Notes: generated by a model not told the origin, from the letters alone. A stretch of 64,000 nucleotides of DNA from DASVUS01 sp036388675 (GCA_036388675.1 DASVRI010000030.1:62001-126000), one strand, 5' to 3'; shown: positions 52,276-60,876, counted from the first letter of the stretch. Numbers and translations: made by a program.

Positions 52276-52887
52276 TCATGCTATCCAGCCCATTTCTTTG
52301 CGGTCAACAACCCAGCGACCGTTCTTTCTAACCACGATGTATCTGTCGCCACCAAAAAAGCTATCGGAATAAACTGAAGCTTGGAACGATCCTGACCATA
52401 TTGGTGAGTCGAGTGTTAAAGGTGCACCAACTTCTCCAGTGTGTTTGTCCGTGTAGTCATACCTGAACGGCTCGTTAACTTGAGGGTCCACTCGCTTAAA
52501 TTCGTTCTGAGTGGGCACCTTCAACGCTTGTGACCACTTGCGGACAGACAAATTATCGTTTGTGAAGTGGTTCAGCAAAGCCTGTGGTGGGTCTTGACCG
52601 GCAACGGACACGAAAATTACCGCCTTGGCGTCCGGTCTGATTCGGTGACGGAGAACGGCTTCCAAAACCTCATCCTGCTGGCTATACGTGTACGCTTTAA
52701 ACCAGAGCTTATAGCAGCCGAACGAAAGTAGGAGTCCCAAAGCCGCAAACCTGGCCCATTTTATGATGTCGCGCTTAGAAGAGTGCTGCGGCACTGCCAC
52801 GGGCTTCGCCGTCACACCCATTCCGTGACACCTGCGACATTCTTCATCGAAGGCATCCATGTTGTAGCCGCATTGAAGACAATTCAT
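52276..52887 (-). CDS. Zinc-ribbon membrane protein, function unknown
   Basis: 203 residues. MNCLQCGYNMDAFDEECRRC is a cytoplasmic zinc ribbon, followed by one membrane helix (WARFAALGLLLSFGCYKLWF). The remaining ~140 residues lie outside (YRYDYTDKHTGEVGAPLTL-like strands) and match no family I know. The coding region looks somewhat more AT-rich than its neighbours. A 30-bp sequence overlapping its start codon is duplicated upstream (52876-52905 and 52943-52972), so the start region was copied. Confidence 0.68.
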   Translation of the reverse strand: MNCLQCGYNMDAFDEECRRCHGMGVTAKPVAVPQHSSKRDIIKWARFAALGLLLSFGCYKLWFKAYTYSQQDEVLEAVLRHRIRPDAKAVIFVSVAGQDPPQALLNHFTNDNLSVRKWSQALKVPTQNEFKRVDPQVNEPFRYDYTDKHTGEVGAPLTLDSPIWSGSFQASVYSDSFFGGDRYIVVRKNGRWVVDRKEMGWIA

Positions 52888-52972
52888 GTCACGTCACCTG
52901 ATGAGCAGCCGCATTTGCAGGGGGTTTTCATAGTTCACTTCCAAGACAATTCATGTCACGTCACCTGATGAG
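52876..52972. repeat. 30-bp direct repeat spanning a start codon
   Basis: AAGACAATTCATGTCACGTC (20 of the 30 bases shown) and the following 10 occur at 52876-52905 and 52943-52972, 67 bases apart. On the minus strand the first copy contains the start of the zinc-ribbon gene. Confidence 0.85.
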
Positions 52973-53157
52973 GCTATTATACGTCCACTGCCACGAGTCA
53001 AACCGCACGCAGCAATGGAACGACTATTGTAGCGTATTATGCACCGCTTCAATCAGCCATTTTGTTGATGCGCGCGGCGGCTACGTGTCTTAACTTCAAC
53101 AAAGCAACGCTTTTGTTACACTGCGAGCGAGAATTTAACAGGAGTTCAACACTCACG

Positions 53158-54111
53158 ATGATTGTCCCAACAAAAGACCTGTACACATTGGCGTATGGCA
53201 ACTACGCCGTCGGCGCTTACAACATCAACAACCTGGAACAAACCATGGGCTTGTTCCGTGGCTGCATCGATTCGAAAGCGCCGTTCATCATCCAGATTTC
53301 GAAGGGTGCGCGTTCCTACTCCGACAAGAGGATGCTGGAAGGCCTGATTCGCGCCGCCGGAGACGTTTTTCCCGACGCGATTTTTGCCGTTCACCTCGAC
53401 CACGGCGACGAACAGACCTGCTACGACTGCATTGATTCGGGCTTCTACTCCAGCGTCATGATCGACGCTTCGCACGAAACTTTCGAGGAAAATATCGCCA
53501 TCACCAGGCGCGTTGTGGATCGCGCGCATGAAAAAGGAATTTCGGTTGAAGCTGAACTTGGCATGTTGGGCGGCGTTGAAGAGCACGTCGCGGTCGATGA
53601 AAAGAACGCGCAGCTCACCGACCCCGAAGAAGCCGAAGAGTTCGTGAAGCGCAGCGGCTGCGATTCGCTGGCAGTCGCTATCGGCACGAGCCACGGTGCG
53701 TATAAGTTTAGCGGCGGACAGGGCCTGCACTTCAATCGCATTGAAGAAATTGCCAAGCGCCTGCCCGGTTTTCCGATGGTGATGCACGGTAGTTCTTCGG
53801 TGCCGCAAGATGAAGTGCGCCGCATCAATGAAGCGGGCGGCAAGCTGAAAGAAGGCGCCAAAGGCGTTAACGAAGACGAGTATTTCCCCGCCGCCAAGCT
53901 GGGCGTGACCAAAGTTAACATCGACACCGATGGCCGCCTGGTGTGGACGCGCGTACACCGCGAGTTCTTCCGCGACAAGCCCGAAGACTTCGACCTGCGC
54001 ACGCCGGGTAAGATCTTCATCCAGGAATACGCCAACTTCATCGCGCATAAGAACGAGAAGCTGGGCAGCGCCGGCACGCTCGACGATGTGCGTCAAAAGC
54101 TCGGTAAATAA
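53158..54111 (+). CDS. fba: Class II fructose-bisphosphate aldolase-like protein
   Basis: 317 residues from MIVPTKDLYTLAYGNYAVGA. Zinc-dependent aldolase features: YNINNLEQTMGLFRG, IFAVHLDHGDEQTCYDCIDS (His-x-Asp-His), SVEAELGMLGGVEEHVAVDE, SLAVAIGTSHGAYKFSGG, VMHGSSSVPQDEV and LGVTKVNIDTDGRLVWTRVH. Cleaves fructose-1,6-bisphosphate or a related substrate; FBP is the usual one for this subfamily but tagatose-bisphosphate is possible. Together with the phosphofructokinase it supports glycolysis. CAGGAG lies 13 bases upstream. No GAGTACTC inside. Confidence 0.93.
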   Translation: MIVPTKDLYTLAYGNYAVGAYNINNLEQTMGLFRGCIDSKAPFIIQISKGARSYSDKRMLEGLIRAAGDVFPDAIFAVHLDHGDEQTCYDCIDSGFYSSVMIDASHETFEENIAITRRVVDRAHEKGISVEAELGMLGGVEEHVAVDEKNAQLTDPEEAEEFVKRSGCDSLAVAIGTSHGAYKFSGGQGLHFNRIEEIAKRLPGFPMVMHGSSSVPQDEVRRINEAGGKLKEGAKGVNEDEYFPAAKLGVTKVNIDTDGRLVWTRVHREFFRDKPEDFDLRTPGKIFIQEYANFIAHKNEKLGSAGTLDDVRQKLGK

Positions 54112-54120
54112 ATTTGTAAC

Positions 54121-54197
54121 GGCCTTAGACAACAAACCGCGCCGCGTAAAGGACACCCTCCGGGGAACCTTTGCGGCGCGGTTTGTTGTCTAAGGCC
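54121..54197. terminator. 25-bp-stem hairpin after the aldolase gene
   Basis: Arms 54121-54145 and 54173-54197 are perfectly complementary (GGCCTTAGACAACAAACCGC and on), with inner AAGG/CCTT pairing. It follows the aldolase stop by 9 bases. No terminal U-tract, so it may act as an RNA-stabilising or Rho-independent-like structure. Confidence 0.75.
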
Positions 54198-54231
54198 TCA
54201 ACGTGTTATCTATTGGGTGAGAGGTCAACGT

Positions 54232-56583
54232 ATGCTATCTGCTGCTTATTCGAGTACTCGTCACACCGAACGGTGGTTTCGCTGGGCAAGTGTGGTGTTT
54301 GTGTTGTGCGCGGTGTCGTGTCCTCTTGTAGTCAACCCGCTGCGCGCGCAGCAAGCGGAAGCGCCCGCTGTCGCCGAGTTCGCCAATGCCGTCCTCAAGG
54401 CCGATGTCGCAAAAGCGACGCAGTTGCTTGCTGCCAATCCTGACCTGGCGAAGAGTCTCACCCGTGAAGGGCAATCGCCTCTTTACCTGGCGGCGCAGAC
54501 CGATAGCAAAGAAATGGTGGCACTGCTGCTGGAAAAAGGCGCCGACCCCAATGCAGGAGGACGCTCAGGCGGTTACAGCCTGCCGCTGGTGCAGGCGATT
54601 CAGCGCAACAAGCCGGAAATCGCGCGCTTGCTGCTGGAAAAGGGCGCCGACCCAAACGGCAAAGGCCGCAACGACTATTACACGCCGCTTTTCATGGCGC
54701 TGCAAAACTACCAGAGTAATGAGATGCTAACGCTGCTGCTGGACAAAGGCGCCGACCCGAATCGTGCCAATCGTGAAGGCTTTACCGCCTTAACGCAGTT
54801 CGTGCAGAACGGTTACAGCGAAACGCGGCGCGCTACCATCGAGTTGCTCATCGACAAAGGCGCCAAAGTGAACGCCCGCGATGGCCGTGGCCAGACAGCG
54901 CTGCATACGGCGATGACCTCGTGGAACCCGAACAAAGACAACGTCGAGGTTCTGCTGCAAAAAGGCGCCGACCCGAACATCGCCAACGCTGCGGGGCTTA
55001 CTCCGTTGCATGTGCTGGCGTCGCGCGCTGCAAGCCAGGGCCAGCAGCTTCCGGGGGCGGACATTGCAAAAATGCTGTTGGCTAAAGGTGCCGATGCCGC
55101 CGCAAAGACGGCATCAGGCGACACGCCGTTGCACTTTGCGCTGCTCATGCAACCCGAATTGGTGGATGTGCTGATTGCCGGCGGTGCTAAAGTGCGGGCG
55201 CGCAACAATCGCGGAGATACGCCCTTGCATGTGGCGCTGCGTTCGCCCAATCGCGGCTGGGAAAGTTCTCTCGTGCCAAAGTCCGATGTCGATGCCAAAG
55301 ACCAACTCGGCATGACTCCGTTGCAACTGGCGATTCTTAACTACAACGGCACGGCGCGCGAAATGATTCTGGCACGAAAGCCCAGACTCGACATAATCTC
55401 GGAAGCCTTTGATGCGGCGGCCCAGAACGACCTCCCGCGCCTGCGCAAAATTGTCGATGCCAAGCCGTTTCTTCCTTACTGGCGCTTGCCCAACGGTGCG
55501 ACGCTGTTGCATGTGGCGGCATTATGGACTGCTCGTGATACGTTCGACTTTCTGACGCGCAAAGGCACCGACATCAACGCGCGCGATGCCGCTGCGAGTA
55601 CTCCTTTGCACTTTGCCATCCGCAATGACAAAAGCGGCCTGGCTGCGCAGGACATTCGTTTAATGGTGCAACGCCTGCTCAAACGTGACGCCGATGTGAA
55701 CGCCGTCAACGAAGACGGCGAGACACCGTTGTACGAAGCCGTTGAAAGCGGCAGCAAAGAACTTGTGCAAATGCTGCTGGACGCCAAAGCTCAGGTCAAC
55801 GTGCGCAATTCGAGCGGCGAAACACCACTGCATCTGGTGACGGTGGCCGGTTACAACAAGGAAGCGGGACGCGACATTGCGGCGCTGCTGCTCGATAAAG
55901 GCGCCGACCCGAATGTTTACCAGTTGAGCGGCGATGCGGTGCCGCAACTCGACCGCCGGGGACGCCCCACGAATCGCCTGGCTTATTACAGCGGCGGCGG
56001 CACGATTCTGGTGCGTGCCGTGTCTCAGGGCAACGTTGAACTTGTAAGCCTGCTGCTGGATAAGGGCGCCGACGTCAACTTGCGACCGCCCAACAGCGAA
56101 CCGGCTTTGTCGCAGGCCATTGGCAGCAACCAGACGGAAATCGCCAGATTGCTGCTGGAAAAAGGTGCTGATATTAATGAGCGGGGCAACTGGAGTGAGT
56201 CGCTTTTCATGCGCGCCATTGGCTATAACAACGGCAACAAAGAATTGATCAGTTTATTCATCGAAAAAGGCGCCGATGTCAATGCTGTTGATGAAGGTAG
56301 TGGTGAAACAGCCCTCACGCGCACCATTGCGTATGGCGGAAACAAGGATCTCGTGACACTGCTGCTGGAGAAGGGCGCCGATCTCAACCTCAAGAACACG
56401 GCAGGCGACACGCCACTTTTTAAAGCCATTGCACGCGGTGACAAAGAGTTGGTGAAATTGCTCATCGAGAAGAAAGCCAGGCTCGATGCCAGGAATGCAG
56501 CAGGCCAAACCCCACTGGCCTACGCCGTACAAGCCAAACAAGAGGAAATCGCGACGCTGCTGCGTGAAAGCGGCGCAGCGTAA
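54232..56583 (+). CDS. Secreted ankyrin-repeat protein
   Basis: 783 residues from the ATG at 54232, with GAGAGG upstream. An N-terminal signal (VVFVLCAVSCPLVVNPLRAQ) is followed by about 20 ankyrin units, for example KEMVALLLEKGADPNAGGRS, PEIARLLLEKGADPNGKGRN, DTPLHVALRS, ASTPLHFAIRNDK, KELVQMLLDAKAQVNVRNSS and KDLVTLLLEKGADLNLKNTA. Repeated DNA (GGCGCCGACCC etc.) suggests expansion by duplication. Exported, so it probably binds proteins in the periplasm or outside. Two GAGTACTC sites at 54252 and 55596. Confidence 0.88.
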   Translation: MLSAAYSSTRHTERWFRWASVVFVLCAVSCPLVVNPLRAQQAEAPAVAEFANAVLKADVAKATQLLAANPDLAKSLTREGQSPLYLAAQTDSKEMVALLLEKGADPNAGGRSGGYSLPLVQAIQRNKPEIARLLLEKGADPNGKGRNDYYTPLFMALQNYQSNEMLTLLLDKGADPNRANREGFTALTQFVQNGYSETRRATIELLIDKGAKVNARDGRGQTALHTAMTSWNPNKDNVEVLLQKGADPNIANAAGLTPLHVLASRAASQGQQLPGADIAKMLLAKGADAAAKTASGDTPLHFALLMQPELVDVLIAGGAKVRARNNRGDTPLHVALRSPNRGWESSLVPKSDVDAKDQLGMTPLQLAILNYNGTAREMILARKPRLDIISEAFDAAAQNDLPRLRKIVDAKPFLPYWRLPNGATLLHVAALWTARDTFDFLTRKGTDINARDAAASTPLHFAIRNDKSGLAAQDIRLMVQRLLKRDADVNAVNEDGETPLYEAVESGSKELVQMLLDAKAQVNVRNSSGETPLHLVTVAGYNKEAGRDIAALLLDKGADPNVYQLSGDAVPQLDRRGRPTNRLAYYSGGGTILVRAVSQGNVELVSLLLDKGADVNLRPPNSEPALSQAIGSNQTEIARLLLEKGADINERGNWSESLFMRAIGYNNGNKELISLFIEKGADVNAVDEGSGETALTRTIAYGGNKDLVTLLLEKGADLNLKNTAGDTPLFKAIARGDKELVKLLIEKKARLDARNAAGQTPLAYAVQAKQEEIATLLRESGAA

Positions 56584-56600
56584 AACGGCGCAGCGTAAAA
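56571..56600. repeat. 15-bp tandem repeat over the ankyrin stop codon
   Basis: CGGCGCAGCGTAAAA occurs twice in a row (56571-56585, 56586-56600), so the stop codon is duplicated, and part of a third copy follows. Confidence 0.7.
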
Positions 56601-56784
56601 ACGGCGCAACCTGATGAGGAGCAATGTTTGTGGAATTTGTCGGGCGATGTCGCCTCGCCGTGTTCGAAAACATAGCCTGCTAGCAGGGCGGAGTTTTCCC
56701 GCTCCTCGATTACGGATTCGGAGTGCCGCGCTGTGATTTGCTGCCAGGGTGAGTACTCGCCATGTGATAACTGTTAACATCTTC

Positions 56785-56916
56785 AGGACTTACGCACGAG
56801 CCTCGCAATGGTTCGTAGGGGCGCGGTCTTCGCGCCCTGGACGAGGTCGTCTTGCACGCGGTAGCCCTGGGCGAGGCAACCTCGCCCCTACGGATCAGAT
56901 ATTTTGCGTAAGCCCT
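56785..56916. mobile_element. Inverted-repeat element containing a GTAGGGGC repeat
   Basis: Termini AGGACTTACGCA (56785-56796) and TGCGTAAGCCCT (56905-56916) are inverted repeats with one mismatch; inside is a GTAGGGGC-type repeat (56815-56891). Flanks both contain AACTGTTA / TAACAGTT. Its size and structure suit a MITE, but only one full copy is in the window. Confidence 0.5.
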
Positions 56917-56945
56917 ATAACAGTTAATAGGTTGCAGGCGACACA

Positions 56946-57012
56946 GAACCCCAAGCGTGAGCGCGGGGCTGAACTCCGTGGTGCCTTAGCCCCGCGCTTA
57001 CGCTTGGGGTTC
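56946..57012. repeat. AACCCxxAGCGTGAGCG dispersed hairpin repeat, copy 2
   Basis: Arms 56946-56970 and 56988-57012 pair over 25 bases with one mismatch (GAACCCCAAGCGTGAGCGCG and on). Related to 30253-30318. Confidence 0.8.
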
Positions 57013-57053
57013 CGGGGCAATCATGTCTAGCCTTCAAGTCGTTAGCTGCTATA

Positions 57054-57839
57054 TCAGTCGCTGCCGGCTAAGACGGCAGGCATGGCTCCGCTTTGCAGCA
57101 TCGAGCGCAGCTGGTTGGCTAATCCGTCTAAGTCGTTGTCGGGCCAGGCGGCGCCGCGCGCATCGGTGACGAAGAACAGATCTTCGGCCACACCGTTTTC
57201 GCTGTTGATTTGCGCGACCTGGATGTTCATTTCCAGCGCGGCCAGAGCGCCTGTCGTGCGATACAGCAATCCTGTCATATCGGCAGAGCGCAGCGAAATC
57301 GCGGTGCAAACTCCCAGCGTGGGCCCCATATCGCGATTCACTACCGTCAAATCGTAAATGTTGACCGGCGCGCTCATGTGGCGTCGCATTTTGGTGAGGA
57401 GCTGAGCCACGCTGGTTTCGCCCTGAATAACCCGTAGCAGTGCGGTTCGCGTGCGCTCAATAGCTTTTGGTGTCAGGGCGCGCTCGCGTCCATGATAGGG
57501 GTCGCTCAGCAGCAGCGTATCCAAAGCCACCCAGCGCATAGGCTTCTTAGTGTCATTGCTTTGAGCGGCGTTTTGTTCCAGAGTGCGCAGCGTGTAGATC
57601 AGAGCGGTGCGAACTTCGATGCCAAGCGCCGTCAGTGTGCCGCACACTTTCGAAAGCAGGCCGGGCCGCATTTCGTCAAAGGCACAAAGCGTGAGTTCGG
57701 TCAGACGTGCGCCCGGATGGCGATGAAAATCGAGCGTTACATCGCCATGTTGCAATTGCAACAGCAGTTCGAGGTGGCGCTGCATGTGCGCCGTGGGCGT
57801 GTTGACGAAGTAAAAATCGGGCATCACGGGGCGTAACAT
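57054..57839 (-). CDS. ACT-domain protein resembling the C-terminus of GlnD
   Basis: 261 residues from the first ATG (57839-57837); TTG codons upstream (57932, and 57902 after a GAGG) are possible starts. The first part VMPDFYFVNTPTAHMQRHLE matches the linker before the ACT domains of PII uridylyltransferase, then two ACT-like domains: ELTLCAFDEMRPGLLSKVCG, TALGIEVRTALIYTL and, C-terminally, LRSADMTGLLYRTTGALAAL then EMNIQVAQINSENGVAEDLF. The nucleotidyltransferase and HD domains of GlnD are absent, so it probably senses an amino acid such as glutamine rather than modifying PII. Confidence 0.78.
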   Translation of the reverse strand: MLRPVMPDFYFVNTPTAHMQRHLELLLQLQHGDVTLDFHRHPGARLTELTLCAFDEMRPGLLSKVCGTLTALGIEVRTALIYTLRTLEQNAAQSNDTKKPMRWVALDTLLLSDPYHGRERALTPKAIERTRTALLRVIQGETSVAQLLTKMRRHMSAPVNIYDLTVVNRDMGPTLGVCTAISLRSADMTGLLYRTTGALAALEMNIQVAQINSENGVAEDLFFVTDARGAAWPDNDLDGLANQLRSMLQSGAMPAVLAGSD

Positions 57840-58151
57840 GGCCGCCGCTTCGTTGTTGCTCCACGTGAAAGCTGATTTCGGTTGTGATGTCTTTTGCAGC
57901 AAGAATAACCTCAAATACGGTGCAGTCGCCAACGTTGCAGTCGCGGTCCGCGTGTCTGCTATGAGCGTGCCACATCAAAACTCGCCGGCGAGTACTCGTT
58001 CATGCAAGTTAAACATACCACAGCTCTCATTCACTCAATTTAGAACATTCAGCGCTTGCCGGGTTCCTGCCTGGAGAGGATTACGCCGGTTCTGCTACAA
58101 TGGATTGTGCAGAAAATTTCGCCGTGAACGGACACGACATTGAATTCATTT

Positions 58152-58463
58152 ATGGTCGTCTATGGATATGCCGCGGTTGTTGCCATTGTGGGAACACTGG
58201 GTTACGTCCTGAAAAAGAGTGTGCCTTCGATTGCAGCGGGCGTTCTTTCCGCAATCATCCTGGTCATCGCGGGGCGCGCTATTCAGCAGGGGCAAGGTTG
58301 GGGCTTCCCCACGGCTCTGGTTGTCACCATCTTGCTGTTGTTGAACTTCGCCATGCGCTACATGAACAGCAAAACTCATGAGTTCTGGCCCAACGGTTTG
58401 ATGGCAGTTGTCAGCCTGCTGGCGCTGGTAGCCTTAATCATCAGCGTGCGTGGCCGGAGCTAA
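58152..58463 (+). CDS. TMEM14-family small membrane protein
   Basis: 103 residues from the ATG at 58152; a TTG at 58140 adds four residues. About three to four helices: VYGYAAVVAIVGTLGYVLKK, GVLSAIILVIAGRAI, ALVVTILLLLNFAMRYMNS and LMAVVSLLALVALIISVRG. The pattern (VYG, GYVLKKSVPSIAAG, NFAMRYMNSKTHEFWPNGLM) fits the TMEM14/UPF0136 family, whose eukaryotic members move porphyrins or lipids; the bacterial role is unknown. Weak ribosome site. Confidence 0.8.
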   Translation: MVVYGYAAVVAIVGTLGYVLKKSVPSIAAGVLSAIILVIAGRAIQQGQGWGFPTALVVTILLLLNFAMRYMNSKTHEFWPNGLMAVVSLLALVALIISVRGRS

Positions 58464-58536
58464 AGTCTCGTCAAACGTTGGACAGTTCTGTTGAGTACTC
58501 GCTCCGGCCAATCGCTGCGCTGTTTATGGTGCCGGT

Positions 58537-60687
58537 TTAGAAGCGGTTGCTCCACTGCACGTTGAGGCTGTTGAGGATTTTGTAGTTGATGCGGTCATCC
58601 ACGCGGAAGCCCTTGACGCGTACGCCGCGCGCCTTGAACCCGGCGTTCGTGAACGGATTTGCCGCGCTGCCACTTGTCACTTCCACTTCGGTGGGGCGAA
58701 AGCCGCTTTGCAGCAGCACATTCTGCATTTGAGCACTGCGCATGAATTGCTCGAAGAGAACGCGTGCCTGGGCGGCGCGCCCATCCAGTTCCGGGCGCTC
58801 GACGTAGCAATACGGGTGATCGGCGTAGTTGGTTCGCGGCAGGTAGAAAACTTCAACCGGCTTCTTTTGCTGCATCCAGTGCAGCGCGTCGCTTTCGTAA
58901 GCGATGGCCCACCAGTAGCGGTCGGCGGTGCCCAGCGCCAGATCTTTCACCATGTCGCCGGCCAGTTTTGCGTAGCCCGGCACATTGTCTTCAAAGCTGC
59001 TCATCCAGCGCCACAGGTTTGGGTTTTTAACGGCGTCGGGGCCCCACGAAACCTTGTTGCGATCGCACCACTCGCGCGCCATGAACAAGCGCGCAATGGC
59101 ACCCGATCCCGAAACCTGCGGATTCGTCAGACCAAAGTGACCGCGTGCTCCGCCGGCCACGGCTGTGCGCAACGCTTCCCAACTGGGAATGAGACGATTG
59201 GGGAAACGCTGGCGCAAAATGGCGGCGTGTTCGCTGCGCGCGATGAGCACCATCGGCGACAACGCCACCGAGCGTGCGACTTTGATGACCTGTCTCTTGT
59301 TCGTTTGCGCGACTTCGTTGTAACGGTCGCTCCACAGCGATTCCGAAGGAATCCACACATCGGGCGGCGTGCCGCGTTGTCCCAGAGCATCCTGCATCGC
59401 CACACGCGAGTCGATGGGGCTGAGCTGAATATCAATGCCTTTGCCGTGTTCGCTGCTTTCAAAGGCTTTTTCGGCGCGCTCCATGAGCGGCTGCAACTCG
59501 GACGCATAGGTGATGCGCACGGGCGTCGCCACAGTCGCCGCTGCGGGATCAGTGAAGTGCAAAATGGCGAACATCAGGCCGGCGGCCACGATGCCGACCA
59601 GAGCATTGACCGAAGTCGAACTGAGTACTCGCTTTTGGACGCCACGTCGGGGCTCGCGGCTGACCGGCACCTCTCCCACACTGACGCGCGGTGAATACAG
59701 AACTTGAGCGCGTGGTGCGTTGTCGTGGTCAAGCTGCACGGTGCTCGGAGGTGCCGCCGAACTTGTCGAGCCGTTTGTGTATGCCAGGTTAGCCGGAATA
59801 GTCTGAGCAACGACGCTCGTGGCGGACGTTGCAACAACCACTTCATCGTTTTGCTGCAGCGCTGTCGCCTGTGGCGCGTGCTGTGCAATCTGAGGTGCAG
59901 CGGATTCTGATGAAACGGCTTCTGTCGTTACGGCTTCCTGCGCAACCACTTCATGCAGCGCGGTGATGGGCGCTGATGAATAAGGTGCTGAAGCCGGTTG
60001 AGTACTCGCTACAGAAGGCAAGACTTCGGTCGGGAGCACCTGCGTAGGCAGAGACTCCATTGGCAAAACATCTAGCGGCGCCGCATCGGTTGACTGCGAT
60101 GCACCGCAGAATGCAGCCTGAAGTACATCGGATGGTGCCGAGGTCCGTTCCTCGCGCGAAGGTTCGGATGAGTTGGCGCTCTGCGGCGGGGGGATAGTGC
60201 CTTGCGACTCCGTATCCATGCTTCCCAGCGATTCGAGAATGGCACGCGCCTGCGCCATTTCGTCGGCGCGGCGTGCTTCGCTGCGCGTGGGTTCGACAAC
60301 CTTGCCGGGCAGGATGTTGGCTTCACTGTCTTCCGGGACGGCGGCGCCGCTGACAGCGGTGTTGACGAACGAAGCGTAATCCAGCGCGCCGGGCAGACCC
60401 TGGCGATGCAGAGCGGTCTGGTGATTGTAGGCGGCACGGCCCTCGGGGTTGAGCAAAATGCGACGGCACTGCGGCAGAATGCGCTCGACCATCGACTGAT
60501 AGTGGATGCGACGCTCCAGGTTACGGTGGTCGGAGTTGGCGGTCGCTTCAATATAACTTTCGCGGATGCGCTGGCGCAGTAAGTCATCGTCGGCGTCGTC
60601 CGGCACACCGAGCAATGCGTAGAGATCGGGCCACCTTGTGCCCGGCGAAGCACTCGTTATTGTATTGCTGTTATTACTGCTTGCCAT
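58537..60687 (-). CDS. Degenerate J-domain / membrane helix / solute-binding protein fusion
   Basis: 716 residues. The N-terminus (about 18-88, WPDLYALLGVPDDADDDLLR ... LNPEGRAAYN) looks like a J-domain but lacks the HPD tripeptide. About 240 low-complexity Thr/Ala/Gln/Ser residues follow (STQPASAPYSSAPITALHEV), then one membrane helix (VNALVGIVAAGLMFAILHFT). The C-terminus (about 390-700) is a type 2 periplasmic binding fold: PVRITYASELQPLMERAEKA, TPPDVWIPSESLWSDRYNEV, FGLTNPQVSGSGAIARLFMA. It would place the ligand-binding domain outside and the J-like domain inside. Function unknown. Confidence 0.8.
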   Translation of the reverse strand: MASSNNSNTITSASPGTRWPDLYALLGVPDDADDDLLRQRIRESYIEATANSDHRNLERRIHYQSMVERILPQCRRILLNPEGRAAYNHQTALHRQGLPGALDYASFVNTAVSGAAVPEDSEANILPGKVVEPTRSEARRADEMAQARAILESLGSMDTESQGTIPPPQSANSSEPSREERTSAPSDVLQAAFCGASQSTDAAPLDVLPMESLPTQVLPTEVLPSVASTQPASAPYSSAPITALHEVVAQEAVTTEAVSSESAAPQIAQHAPQATALQQNDEVVVATSATSVVAQTIPANLAYTNGSTSSAAPPSTVQLDHDNAPRAQVLYSPRVSVGEVPVSREPRRGVQKRVLSSTSVNALVGIVAAGLMFAILHFTDPAAATVATPVRITYASELQPLMERAEKAFESSEHGKGIDIQLSPIDSRVAMQDALGQRGTPPDVWIPSESLWSDRYNEVAQTNKRQVIKVARSVALSPMVLIARSEHAAILRQRFPNRLIPSWEALRTAVAGGARGHFGLTNPQVSGSGAIARLFMAREWCDRNKVSWGPDAVKNPNLWRWMSSFEDNVPGYAKLAGDMVKDLALGTADRYWWAIAYESDALHWMQQKKPVEVFYLPRTNYADHPYCYVERPELDGRAAQARVLFEQFMRSAQMQNVLLQSGFRPTEVEVTSGSAANPFTNAGFKARGVRVKGFRVDDRINYKILNSLNVQWSNRF

Positions 60688-60729
60688 GCGTCTATCCTTT
60701 CGCCTCAGAGTGCGTTCTGTTTATAAATA

Positions 60730-60876
60730 GATCTCTTGCATAAGTCTTGGCGACGGCTGTTTTCCGCAACTGCGACTTTTCCCAACCGCGCCTGTGGAGA
60801 AGCGGGCTAATTCGCTTCAGCAAGCCCGTTTCCTCACGGGCACGGTTGCACAGAAGCGCACTTATGCAAGAGGTCT
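60730..60876. mobile_element. MITE-like element, copy 2
   Basis: 147 bp with termini AGATCTCTTGCATAAGT (60730-60746) and ACTTATGCAAGAGGTCT (60860-60876). Its complement matches copy 1 (8857-8986) through most of its length, with a few insertions. Non-coding. Confidence 0.75.

Larger units (their letters stand above)
56601..57053. other. Repeat-rich intergenic region
   Basis: About 450 bases without a supported gene between the ankyrin gene and the ACT-domain gene. It contains a GAGTACTC at 56751, an inverted-repeat element at 56785-56916 and a hairpin at 56946-57012. A 93-codon frame over this area translates the repeats (TQNPKRERG) and is spurious. Confidence 0.7.

Noticed and set aside
56749..57030. 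93-codon frame reading NPKRERG-type residues
   Set aside because: Translation of dispersed hairpin repeats, a well-known artefact.
58708..59694. 328-codon frame antisense to the J-like/solute-binding gene
   Set aside because: Shadow frame; product has no family resemblance.
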